Part shown: positions 12,504 to 24,500 of the stretch, one piece after another
Layout: every line of letters begins with the position of its first letter
Numbering within the stretch: the stretch's first letter is position 1
Origin: Tigriopus japonicus
Lineage: Eukaryota > Arthropoda > Copepoda > Harpacticoida > Harpacticidae
NCBI GenBank assembly: GCA_010645155.1
Contig: CM021312.1
Coordinates: 10,644,281 to 10,708,280 of the forward strand
Reading direction: 5' to 3'
Length of the DNA stretch: 64,000 nucleotides
Notes under the pieces: generated by a model
Told to the model about the DNA's origin: nothing
The model's database searches: none
Seen by the model: the letters and a program-made list of their open reading frames with translations, nothing else
Translations under genes and position numbers: made by a program

Positions 12504-15500
12504 ATTTCAGGAATATTTTTGTGTCTCTTCGGTTACATCGTGAATATGGAGGTGTGGCCTTCAAATAACAAAGACATAACACAAAAATACATACGTATAT
12601 TCCTCAGATCCTGGATAAGCTATTGCTTGTTTTCACCAGGACCTGGGCACGAAATATGATATTGAATTGTGTTGCAGGTGCCATTTTGGAACACAATTGG
12701 AAACTAAGAAATTCCACTAACACATTGAATGTTAAAGAATGCCAGCACAGTAAATTCCCCGTCGAATATTTTTGCTATCTAAGGCGGACATTAAATGTCG
12801 TTTCTCATTCTCACAAATATCAAATTACATTGGCTGCTTGATCAAGCAATAAACAAATTTTGCTGAAAATTCAATATCACATTCTAGCTTTGCTTGTGCA
12901 AAGTTTCATGACATGCTTCTTGATTGAGGATTTTCTTCTGTTTCCTTGGTCTTTCCTTGAAACTAATTTTTCTTCGTTATCTTGCTCTTGGTCATCGTCA
13001 TTGCAAAACAGATCAGTTCCCTCTTTGGAGACACTTGACATCGACATAGGCTAAGAGCATCTTTTCTTTCGAGTTTCCTCAACTTCATCAAATGGAACGC
13101 TCTCGTTGAGAGGTTTTAGACCGTCAATTTGTGTTTCCTCTTTGTCCACGATTGTGTCAACTTCTAAAACGGATCGATCGTGCAAAGCACCAGCCCTTTT
13201 ACAACCAGATTGTTCAGTATTTTTCTCACTATCATTTTCAGGGCAATTTGCCTTCAAATGAGTTGTGAGACCGCATTTGTAAGATTTGCGAATCTGAGCA
13301 TGGTGCCAGATACGAATCTTCCACGTGTTCACGTCAATAAACTCTGGGACTGGGGCTATGATTTGAACGTAGACCCTGGCATTACCATTCCAAATTCCCA
13401 CCATTCTTGGGTTTTCTCTTTCACTGAATCTTTCGGGTTCCACAGTAGAGTAGGGTGTTGCAAAGGAGCTAATTCCACTTTTCAGTTCCTCCTTTTGTAC
13501 ATCCGTAGGAATGTCTAGAAACCTTAGGACTGAGTTTTTCAGACCACCTTGAATGGAACACTTCCATTGGCCGTCTCCATATACCTTCACATGGTCGAGA
13601 TTGGCACCAAATCATCAAAATCACTATTCAAAATCACTATTGGGTCGCGAGTAAGCACCCCAATCGAGTTCTGCCTTTTCCCGATACCACATATTCCAAA
13701 GATTTCTTCCTTTTGAATCCCAAGTTGATCAAAGATGAAGTCCGAGACTACATCATGGTTTACAATGAGATCCCCGCAACTCGATTGGAAGTTCAGAACT
13801 AAAGGTGGAAACTTGCGTTTTTCCCTTTGAAGATTCGACCTAAAACTCGCTTGAATAGCCTCCACATAAGAAGACACTTCTGGTTCTTCTCGAGGTACTG
13901 TCAATGGTGTTGAAACCTCCTGCATCTTAGCTGGAGATGAGACGCTTTTAGGTCGAGGCATTAACAGATAATCCAATAGACTTATCTTTTTCATGTTTCT
14001 TGAAACTTCACAGAAAACTGCTCACTGCATTATTTGCCAGGTAGAATGTCTCAATTGAAGAATGTGCCAAGTTCAGTAATCAATCAAGAGATCAGATTCG
14101 CACGTCCGACTCCTCCAACAACTCGATCACTCCTGAAAATTGTTGTTGTTATGCTACTCTCAAGATGTGAAATATATGGGTCTCGCCTTTGACTCAAAAT
14201 TATAATGGAACAAGCATGTTCATATTAATACTTGAAAGAGGTGGTAAAGATACTGGAAAGAGCTTTTGTATGCTCTGAAAAGAGTTGCAGGAAAAAAATT
14301 ATGGCCCTAACACCAAAACGCTCCGGTGTATTCTCGAGCTCGGGAAGGCGATTCCTTTCTTCGGCCAATCCGGAGAAGCGGGCGGCTAACAGAGTGGACA
14401 TCATCTTCAAGAAAGGGTTTCTAAGGCAAATATCCTTGAGTAGTTTGCAATTCTTGCAATCACATATTGCTCCCAAATTTCTGGTGTTTCTTGGCACTTG
14501 CAATTTTTGGAGCATTTGACCCCTCAGATCTTGATGATATGAGCTGAACCAAGGGGTCTTGGGTCCTCTTCTCTGGGCTTGAACTGGAGAGGACTCTTGG
14601 AATGCTTGTAAAATGCCTTGGGTCATTGCAGTTGGATTGTAGTCCTTCCGGGTGCCGATGAATAACTGCAGGACCTCAATTAAGCCGTACACTTCTGTAT
14701 ATGGACCACGCACCTCTCCCATTGAGTCACACCCATAGGATGGAAATGTTTGGGCATTGGACCGATATGGGGAGGTAATCATAAGGGCCCGGATTAGGAT
14801 CTTGTTTTTTTTGGAAAAAAAATCATTTTATAATTGACCAAAATCGGAAAACTGATTGATCAAAGTCATCAATTAATTGTCTACAATTTGGAAAAAAAGA
14901 AGAAAAAAGAAGATATGGACTTGAACATGACAACAAAAAGTTGAAGAGTATGTGATAAAGGCAAAAATGGAGCTTTACTGCACCAATTTTAAGTTACATT
15001 TTGAGTTTCAACCACGGTTCGCTATCCCTTTTTTAAACGGTAAATAAAACTAAACGTATTCTAGAGAACAGTACGCACACGGTGCAATGAACCCTTTGGC
15101 CAGAACAAAAAAGTTAAAACTGTTGAAAGATTTTGAGAAATGTCTACATATAGATTTGGTATTATAATTTTTTTCATTTTTGGTATTTGAGTAATGAGTT
15201 GAGATTAGTCACGGACATCTAGAATTTTCTCTATTCTAGATGTCCTTGGATTATTTCAGAAGACGAACTTTTTCAAATGTTTTAAAATAAAGGGAAAATA
15301 GGCAATGCTGTTTTGAAAACATGTATTCGTGCATTTTAAGGGTTTTGATTTGTTGAGGGAAAAATACTTGTTAATTTCGCCTATTACAGCAATTACTAGT
15401 GACGTCATCATTTTTGGCGGGAAAAAAAGGTTCGGAAGATCCATGTTTCTGATGAGCGTGCGAGGTAACTAAAATGAAGGTTTAGGCCTGGTGATTGCAA

Positions 15501-18500
15501 CAATGCCTTTCTTATCTGCACAAATTGAAGTTGAAATAACAATTCTTGACATTGTATTTACAAAAAAGTATGTTTTGTTGCTTTTATCTAAAATTTCGCT
15601 ACATAAGTTGAGAGGGTTCTTCCGGACTTTGAATAACAAGATGGCCAGAAGAGATCGGTTCCTGGGGCAACCAAACCTAAAAACAAGTAATTTGTTTAAT
15701 AGAAGGCTTCCAATTTCTCCATTTGTTTTCAAATTACTTTGCAATACTTCTCAACATACATTCACCTTGCCATTGCCCATAAATGCAACATTTTTCGAAA
15801 ATCTGACCCTTGAAAACTGAGATTTTTTTTGGTAAGCCTACACTGCTAACGGCAATTAGAGACGGCAGCAGGTCCGTAAAATGATACGGTAATCACTCCC
15901 ATTGGCCTGATAAACTTTCTTTAGAGCTGGCAAATGCTGAATATGTATGTATTTTATACATTTTAGTCGCTAAAGTTGAAACTAAGCAAGTGAGCTTTGA
16001 ATAACTAGTTAGACAACGTGGTTGATGTGAAGGTCCATGGTTTCCGCCATTAAAAAATAAGTTTTCGGATCAATGTCCCTTACATCCAGTGTTTCACTTT
16101 TTTGGTTTTACACTATAGGTCTAGTCAACATTACTTTTGAAAATCTTATATGTGGATACAAAAATACAACTACTTTTTTCATTGGTACTAGATTGTGAAG
16201 TGCCAGAGCGAGCAACAAACCTAGTGTGAAGAGTCACTTTTATTTCCGTAAAAATGACCAAAAATTGAAAATGTCCCGTAAAAACCAAGAAATTGAATTT
16301 TACCAAATTTTGCGCAACCAATAAAATACTTGATCAATGTTTCAATTCCAAAGCCGGGCCTCATTCAGAAGTTATACCCCATGCGTCATAAAAAAAACTT
16401 TCAAAAATTGCGCCAACCAACCCAAGCATAAATTTTGACCAATCATAACAGCTTTGGCGGGACAAGTTGCATTCTTCAGTCAATTTGACTACAAATTTGT
16501 TTTGAAAACAACATTTTTCAACATCATGGAGGCCAAACGAAAATTGGTGATCGATTTGCTCTCACGCCAGAAGACTCCAACTTCAATTGCCAAGGACCTT
16601 GGGATTAGCAGACAGGTTGTTTATGACATCAAAAATCGTTATGAAGCCCGAGGAACAACGGAAAGGAAGCCTGGTTCTGGAAGAAAGCGCTCAGTGAGGA
16701 CCAAGGCCATGATCAAGGCTGTTAAAGGCCGGATTGACCGAAATCCTGTGAGGACCATGAGGGGCATCGCTCGGGACATGAATGTCCATGAGACCGCAGT
16801 CAGGAGAGCTGTCAAGATTGACTTGGGTGCCAAATCAAGAGCCAGGAGGAAGAAACACCTCATCAACAACAGTACAAAGGCCAAAAGACTGCAGCGATCG
16901 AAGACTTTGCTCAATGTGATGAAACATTCCCCACCAGTGATCATCTTTTCAGATGAAAAGCTCTTCAGGGTTGACAGAGTGTCCAACAGCCGCACAGATC
17001 GCTACATCAGTACTCACAAGCCTGATGACGTCCCTGATCATGTGAAATTCACATTCAAAACGAAGCATGCTGCCTCAGTGATGGTTTTAGGTCTTGTGGC
17101 ATCGAATGGAAAAAATGTCCTCCGATTTTCATTGAGAACAATGAAAAAATCAATGCTGACATCTACATTCAACTTCTGGTGACTCATGTTGTCCCTTGGC
17201 TGAAGAAGGAGTTTCAAAACACCCCATACATCTTTCAACAAGATGGAGCACCATGCCACACAGCCAAGAAGACTCAAGATTGGTTGGGGAAAAATTTCCA
17301 TTTATTCTGGTCGAAAGAAATGTGGCCTCCTAGCTCCCCCGACTTGAATCCATTGGACTTCAACATTTAGGCTCAAGTTGAGGGAGTTGCAAACAGGAAA
17401 TCTCACTCATCTGTGAAAAGTTTGAAGGATGCCATCAAGTCTGCCTGGTCATAGACGTCGGGATAGTGGACAATCATCGGAACCGAATCTCTCAACCTCT
17501 CCGACCGCTCGACTGTCTAGATTTCTTGTCTCAATGAACGTTCAGAGAAGTGCCAAATTGTACGTGGGTTAGAATCTTCTGCAATGCCAAATTCACGGTC
17601 TTTGGCTGCTTTGACATTGGAGTCATAGAATTGAGGCAGCAAAAATGTTTTAACTGAAACAGTGATACCTATTAAGACACCTGCTCCAGTCTTTAATAGG
17701 ATAAAACTTGCTCTAGTTTTCAAACATAACCCAAAAACTGGCCGTTGTCAATTGAGAAAGATTATCCCTGATATAGAGACGTGTGAAGGACTGTCACGAT
17801 TTTTGAGCTTTGTAGGCTGCTCAGGCTGCGCCACAATCGTTGCAAAAACTACCATGATCAAAGCTTTTGCAGTCTCTCCAAGACATTGAATGCAAAATTA
17901 CTCATTATGAGCAGAAATTATTCGAAGTTTTTGGTTTCTCCGTCTTGCATCCAACACTCAATTTGAGTGAGCATGGTCTAGTAACTGACCACCAAAGAAG
18001 TAGAGCATTGCATTATATCAAATGGCGTTGAAGGAAAGTCACCACGTCAAAAACTGGAAACACTAAAACCAGGTGGCGTCCTAGTGCCGATTTGAGGAAC
18101 TGTCCACGTCTCTATTTTGAATTTGGAAAAGTGAATAATTTGCTGTCATTCGAACCACGCGGGACTCGGGCAGACGCGCTCCCACCTCGCCTCTTTCCAA
18201 ATGGGCGTAACCTGTTGCGTTCCGGGATGCCGGTCAGGCTACAGTGGCGGTAAGCCCCCGACGTCAGCCGCATCTGGAATGTCGTTTTACCGATTCCCTA
18301 AGGAGCCAGAAATGGCAACCAAATGGCTCCGCGCCATCCCTAGAAAAAATTAGACACCCTCTTCGTATTCACGTATGTGCGGTTTACACTTCAAATCCTA
18401 CGATCTGATAACCCACAGCCAAGATGATCAAACGCGACGTCAGCGACGGGTGTTTGGCGACAATCTGGAACTCACCATCAAGCGCTTGGTCCAAGGAGCT

Positions 18501-21500
18501 GTCCCTAGTTTGTTTCCGAACACTCCCAAATATCTTTCTAATCTAATCTCATCTTCTTCATCAGCACCACCTCGTTCTCAGAAAGCCCTGAGTTCCACTC
18601 GGTGGGAATCTCAAGTTCAAGAGCATGATCGGGCTGTGGCAGCTTTCATGGTGGCAGACCAGTGCTCTACTCTCGAAGAACTTGATAGCAAATTGGATCG
18701 CTCTTTGTTGCCCACTGGGATCTCTGAATTGCGTCGAGGTCAAAGCTTGATATTTTTGTACTTTGACGAGCATCCAGGTGACATTGACCTCTCCTGGTAT
18801 GTCATTGTAACTCAAGATTGTTCTGTCATTATGAAGAGGAAAAACATGCGAGTGCCTGATGATGTTGTGTCTCATTTAGTGGCGGATGGAAAAATTCGTC
18901 TTTGTTCTCAACTTTTGAATCTTCTCAGTGCCGTAAAATCATTTTCGGAAGACTTTGATGTTCATCCAAAAGCCCTAACATGCTTGATTGATAATTTCAA
19001 GTCAAAGGCATTGCAATTGGTGTTGGACGAGAAGAAAGTCCGAAAACTTCATTTCCTATTGGATCAACTGACCATGACAACATTGAGCCACAAGAAGCAA
19101 AGACGTTACTCTTCAGATCTACTTGCTAGTTGCGCATTGTGGCAAACAACGTCTCCCGCTCTTTACCGAAAATTACTCGACGAAGATATTTTAAGCTTAC
19201 CAAGTGTCTCACATTTAAAAAATCTAACTTGTCATTTAAACACTGACATTGGACTGAACGAAAAGACCAAGATTTACCTAAGTGAGCGCTTAAAAGCATT
19301 AACTGAGCGTGAGAAGATGATGGTTCTTATGGTGGATGAAATTTATTGTGCCCAACGCGTTGAGTTCATGGGAGGCAATTTCTTTGGTCTAATGGACAAT
19401 CACCAACCCGTGAAAACTGTCCTGGTTTTTATGATAAAGTCTGTGGCGGGCCCATTCAGGGATACAGTGGCTTTGTTTCCCATTACCAGTCTGGACTCAA
19501 AAATTATGAAAACTACAACTTTTCAAGTCCTTGAAACGTTGCAAAGTCTTGGTTACCGTGTTTCGTTGTTGTCGTTGGACAATGCCAGTGCAAATCGAAA
19601 GTTTTATGTTGAAGAACTTTGTCATGGACTTCTGACGCCCTCCATTCCTCATCCTGGAGACTCGTCACACCCTCTATTTTTGTCATTTGATCCCGTTCAT
19701 TGCTTTAAGAATCTTTTTAATAACTTTCAAACGCGAAAGAACTTTCACTGCCCAGTTTTCCAAGCACCAGGATTGAATCAATCCTGATTCAATCCTGGAT
19801 TGAATCAGGCGAAGAGCGCGAAGCGCGAAGAGGCGAAGAGCGAAGATGGCTGAATCAGCCATCTTTTATTCACATCGAGGAATTGTTCCAGATGGAGAAA
19901 GGCAAGCCTGTCAAGATGGCGTACAAGTTGACTCACAAAGTGATCAATCCGTCGTCCATCGAAAAAACTAACGTGGGTCTGGCTGACGCAGTTTTCCATG
20001 ATTCAACCATCGATGCAATGGAGTTCTTTGTGAAAGAGGGAATCAAGCCAGAGTGGAGTGATACAGTGACGTTTTTGAAAATTATTCGGCAATGGTGGAA
20101 CATTGTTAATGTTAAGACCCCCTCTGCCGGCAAGAGAAAGCGTGACCCACGAAAAATGCCAATCTTCTCTCTAGAGTCCGAAAGTTTGATCTATCTCAAG
20201 AACTTTGAGTCGTGGTTGGGCACGTGGGAAAGCCTTGAAGGATGCCACAAATCACGAAGTGGATTTACAAGAGAGACATTTCTAGCTACAATTCAGACCA
20301 CAAGAGTTTTGGTTAGAGTGACGGAATATCTTCTAGATGTTGAGCAATTCGAATTTGTTTTGTTGGGACAACTTCAATCATCCCATTTCGGTTGGGTGCG
20401 CCAATTAGCCGGAGGAAACTATTATGTTTCTCTTCGCCAGATCCTGGAGGCAGAAAAGTCAATTAAGTTGCGATCATTGGTTCGATACTCAAAATGCAAT
20501 CTGGAAGACCTTAAAGTTCTCTTCAATGCTGTGAATGATGCAAACAAGCGCAAAGTTGAGGCTGATTCTTTGAAACTCTTGAACAAAATTACATCTACGA
20601 ACAATTTTGACTTTGAAAATGAGGATCAGAATATTATCTTCTATATTTCTGGATATCTTGGAAAATCTTTGCAAAACAGAAAAAAGTGTGATGGCTGCAA
20701 AACTTTGTTTGTGAAGGACAGACAACAAGGCGTAACGTTTCAAGCCCCTAACAACGACAATGATCGAATGGTTCAAGCCTCTTTCTTTGAACAAGTGAAT
20801 CGAGGAGGTCTTACCCCTCCGAGCGCCCCCTTTTTGCCTTCAAGTAGTGAATTTTAATAATATCCTTCAGCAAATTCCAGAGGCCAAGAATATTCTCATT
20901 TCGTCCAAAAACCAGCGAGACGTATTTGCTATGGCGTTTTGCAAAAGGCTAAACTCGAACCCAACTATTGCTTCGTTGTTCCAAGTTCATTGCGACAATG
21001 GCCATGGATTTGAGGCTAATTGGAACGAAATATCTCGTCGTTTGTTTAATTTATTTGCGAAGAATCTTTGTGCAGATGCCGCCAAAAAGCGAACAACGGC
21101 TCAAAAAATATAGTCCCAGTGCTCGCAAAATCGCAAAACTTCAATCCACCACCCCGTGAATACGAAAAGTGTGTCTAATTTGTGTGTTGTTACGATTATT
21201 TGTTTTTCAATGTTAATACCTTAATAAATCGGTGAAAAGAACAAGACCGAAGTTCTTTCAGATACGATCGTTTAAGTGAATTTCAGGAAGCAAATAGATT
21301 AATACAGCGTAAATGCATTAATCGAAAAAATGTCCACAAATAACAATAATAGTTAAACAACAATCTCAAATTATGATGTGTACAGAAACCCTGCAAACAA
21401 AGATAAAGACCGCGACAAGCCTGCTCCGCTTTTTCTTCTCTGCATTTCATAGACAGCCGAGCGGTCACCTTTCTTTAGCGTTTGGAATCCAGGGGTAGAG

Positions 21501-24500
21501 ACATCTATGGCCTGGTCCAGTTTGTCTCCGGAATACATCCAGAAGGTATGTGCCAGCTTCAGGCCCCGCCTGGAGGCCATAATTACAGCTGAAGGTGGCC
21601 ATATTGAATAAAATGTTTAAATACATTTCAAATTATTAGATTTAGTTGAATAAAACACTTCCACACCAATCTCAGGGTTTTAATGGGCGAGAGTTTGAAA
21701 TCCGGAAAAGTGTAAAGTTTTTTATGACGCATGGGGTACTTGTACAGGTTTGTGCTGCATGCTCGAGCATATAGATGTTCATACGTCATCAAAAAACTCA
21801 TCAAATAGTAATCTGAGTTGGTGAGAGTGCCAACATCTTTCAACATTTTGCTATCTTTTTATCAAAATATTTTAGTCATTAATGGTGTGATATGTTTCCC
21901 ATGTTTTCTCAACATGACCTCATATGACTTTCCAGAAACTATTTCATTCTTTAAACAACAACTTGTTAGGCAATATGGACATAAAACTTATTTAGATTGA
22001 TGAGCTAAGCTATTTCGTGACAACAGTGGAAAAGTGAGCATCAAAGCCTGAATACATGTAAGCTTGGAGTATGTAATTTGGTATGAGACTCGCTATGTTG
22101 ATACTCTTTGCAGACGGTATTGATGGTAACAAGAGGCCAAGAACAACCATAACCGCAAGACAAATGGACGTTTTGAAAGAGGCATATAAAGCATCCCCAA
22201 AACCAGCACGACATGTCAGGGAACAATTGGCTCAAGATACGGGTTTAGACATGAGAGTGGTGCAGGTCTGGTTTCAAAACAGGTAAATTATTTGGTTGTT
22301 TTCCATCTAATCGTTCGTTACTTCTAAAAACATTTGCATCCAATTTGGATCTAAATTTTGGGAATGGTTACACAACCCGGTTACGTAATAAACAAGTCGT
22401 AGCATAACAAAACCGACATGTATCATATCGTTCCCAGATCATTCAAATTAGATGTTATTGTTTTTTGTTCTCTGGTTTTCTAATATCTTTTACTGAGATT
22501 AGAAAAATCTGAATAAATTTTCCATTTGGGGAGTTTTTTCGTATGTTCTTTGAAGAAGAATTTCCTTCCATGCATGAATTGCAGTGGCAACCTGGCTTAT
22601 ACCAATAAGCCAGTTACCAATAAGGTAATCTGTTTGTAAAATGATGTATTACCTTTGAGAAAAAATGTGCAGTTTAAATGATTTTTCCTCAATTTGGTTG
22701 GTTTGGCATTGCTTGAGTCCTACATATATTTAACATTATTGAAAATAGAAACGCATTCCTGAAGAACAGTGTTGTACATGTGGAAACATTCGACGGGATT
22801 CGACATTGTGGAAACTGTGAGACATTCAAAAAGGGTCAAAAGTACTTTCAGGGCATTTGGAAATTTGTACAGTCCTACATGAAAAGCATTTTAAGGATTA
22901 GCTCCAAAATATTCTCGACGAACAATGAAGGGGCGACAACTACGAAGTACGAACTACGAAGGCGACTGATGAAGAAAATTCCTTTCAAGTTTTTTCTACT
23001 AATACCAGGTTTTGAAATATTGTAATATCCCAATGGGACATCTTCTATTCCCCTTCGAACACTCCAAAAAATGGAACTTTCCATAGATCTAACAAAAGTA
23101 CACTTACTTCATCAAATTTTGATGAGTGGCCAATTTCTTTAATTTGCTTGTGTTTTGGCTGACACAGATTTTTTCAGATTTTTTCAGAAAACTTACAGAT
23201 TTGCAAAATTTAATTTGCGAAATTGTTGTTATGGTTTCCTCTGTCAGAAACATACCATTTTTAGTTTGGGATATCATTTTAAATGTACTTAATTGGACAT
23301 TTAAGTACCTCGAGTCATACTGATCAAGTAGATTTAGAAATCGAGAGCACTAAAAATCTAAAGTAACTCAGGTATCTTAATAACCTTGAACTATAATTTC
23401 AGACGAGCCAAGGAGAAACGTTTGAAGAAAGATGCTGGCAGAGCACGATGGGGACAATTCTTTCGAGGAGTGAATAATTCATTATCATCATCCCCTACAA
23501 GAAATGACAAAATTGACAGTGACCGTGAATCAGAAATTGATTCAGAAATTAACAATTGTAAGTCCATTTCCCTGAGTAGCATTCTAAAAGTGTCATGTTA
23601 GGAAAAATAATGTGAATAATGGATCTGGTTTCCTTGACAAAAAAGAGAGGGCTTTTGTTTTGCTACAGGCAGCCATCTTAATACCATTGCCATGAAGCAA
23701 TGCATCCTTCTGGCAATTCAAAGTATATCTAGCCATGAACATCTAGAGCAACGATTCTTAAACTGGGGCCCTGATGGTTTTTTAAAAACACAAAACTGGT
23801 CAAAGTTTTCAAAATTTATCATTTAAAAATGAAATTTTAATATTTATGTCACTCATTCCCTTCTAAGAATGCTCCAGAAGAATTTAATTGATTTTCATCG
23901 ACAACGACTTTAGTTGCTGAGAACTTTTGTATCCTTTTTACCGACCTTCTGCCTACCTACACAATCAAACATGATTGCTTGAGAGGTGAGTAGAGGATAA
24001 CGCAATATTCCATGATGGATATGAGTGAGTATCTGAACTTGAAATTTCTAAACTAGTACGATACCAAAAGAAATGAAAAGAAAAAAGCAAGGCTTTGAGG
24101 GAAGCAAACTTGCTGAGATTCCTGATCAGTGGGGCCCGGAAATATTTTTTTTTAAATATAAAATACTTTAAAAATATTTCTCCACTTTTCCTCAATTTTT
24201 CAAATATTTTGGCTTTTTCAAGGAAAAAGTCAATATTTTCTCGAATATTCTAGTCAAAAAAAATATTCAAGGCTCAAAAGAGCCTTCCCAAAAGGAACCC
24301 AAAATAGAAAAATCTCTACAAAATGGCATTTGTACTAAGATTAGAAGACATTCACAATCAAAACTACTGTCATATACGAAAAAACTGCGCCATCTATTCT
24401 CTGCAAATTGAAAATTGTATTGTTTAAATCAATTACAAGTCAAGTTTGCCCCAAAAAACGGCAAAATGCATAAATTTCACCAGAAACAAATTTGGAAAAT

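Larger units (their letters stand above)
17451..21509 (+). mobile_element. P element (THAP/P superfamily), 4.06 kb
   Basis: The limits follow from the 8-bp duplication and the short inverted ends: left 'ATAGACGTCGG', reversed right 'CATAGATGTCTC'. Order inside: about 320 bp non-coding, a 343-bp P-type MITE (17773-18115), a THAP-transposase pseudogene (18201-21113), and about 400 bp non-coding. The insertion is in the last tenth of the maT transposase, so it is younger than that mariner copy. Confidence 0.85.
16526..21611 (+). pseudogene. maT mariner transposase (DD37D), disrupted
   Basis: ATG at 16526 starts '[15 protein letters not shown]', followed by a paired helix-turn-helix region. The first catalytic Asp is in 'IIFSDEKLF', the second in '[11 protein letters not shown]' and the third in '[12 protein letters not shown]'. 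I count 37 residues between the second and third Asp, the DD37D spacing of maT elements. Three lesions: a one-base loss in an A run near 17111, a TAG at 17368-17370 where Trp is expected after 'LDFNI', and the P-element insertion in the codons for 'SAWS'. The C-terminus resumes at 21510 with '[17 protein letters not shown]' and ends 'GGHIE' and TAA at 21609-21611. Confidence 0.9.
16377..21736 (+). mobile_element. maT (DD37D) mariner, split by a P element
   Basis: The ends are inverted repeats, 'CCCCATGCGTCATAAAAAA' at 16377 and its reverse complement ending at 21736, each flanked by TA (16375-16376 and 21737-21738), the mariner target. Removing the P-element insert (17451-21509) and one copy of its 8-bp duplication leaves about 1.29 kb, the usual mariner length. 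It lies in intron 3 of Lim3, same strand. Confidence 0.9.

Noticed and set aside
12623..13054. Small plus-strand ORFs as Lim3 alternative exons
   Set aside because: No matching phase and splice sites with family motifs, and they overlap retroelement debris.
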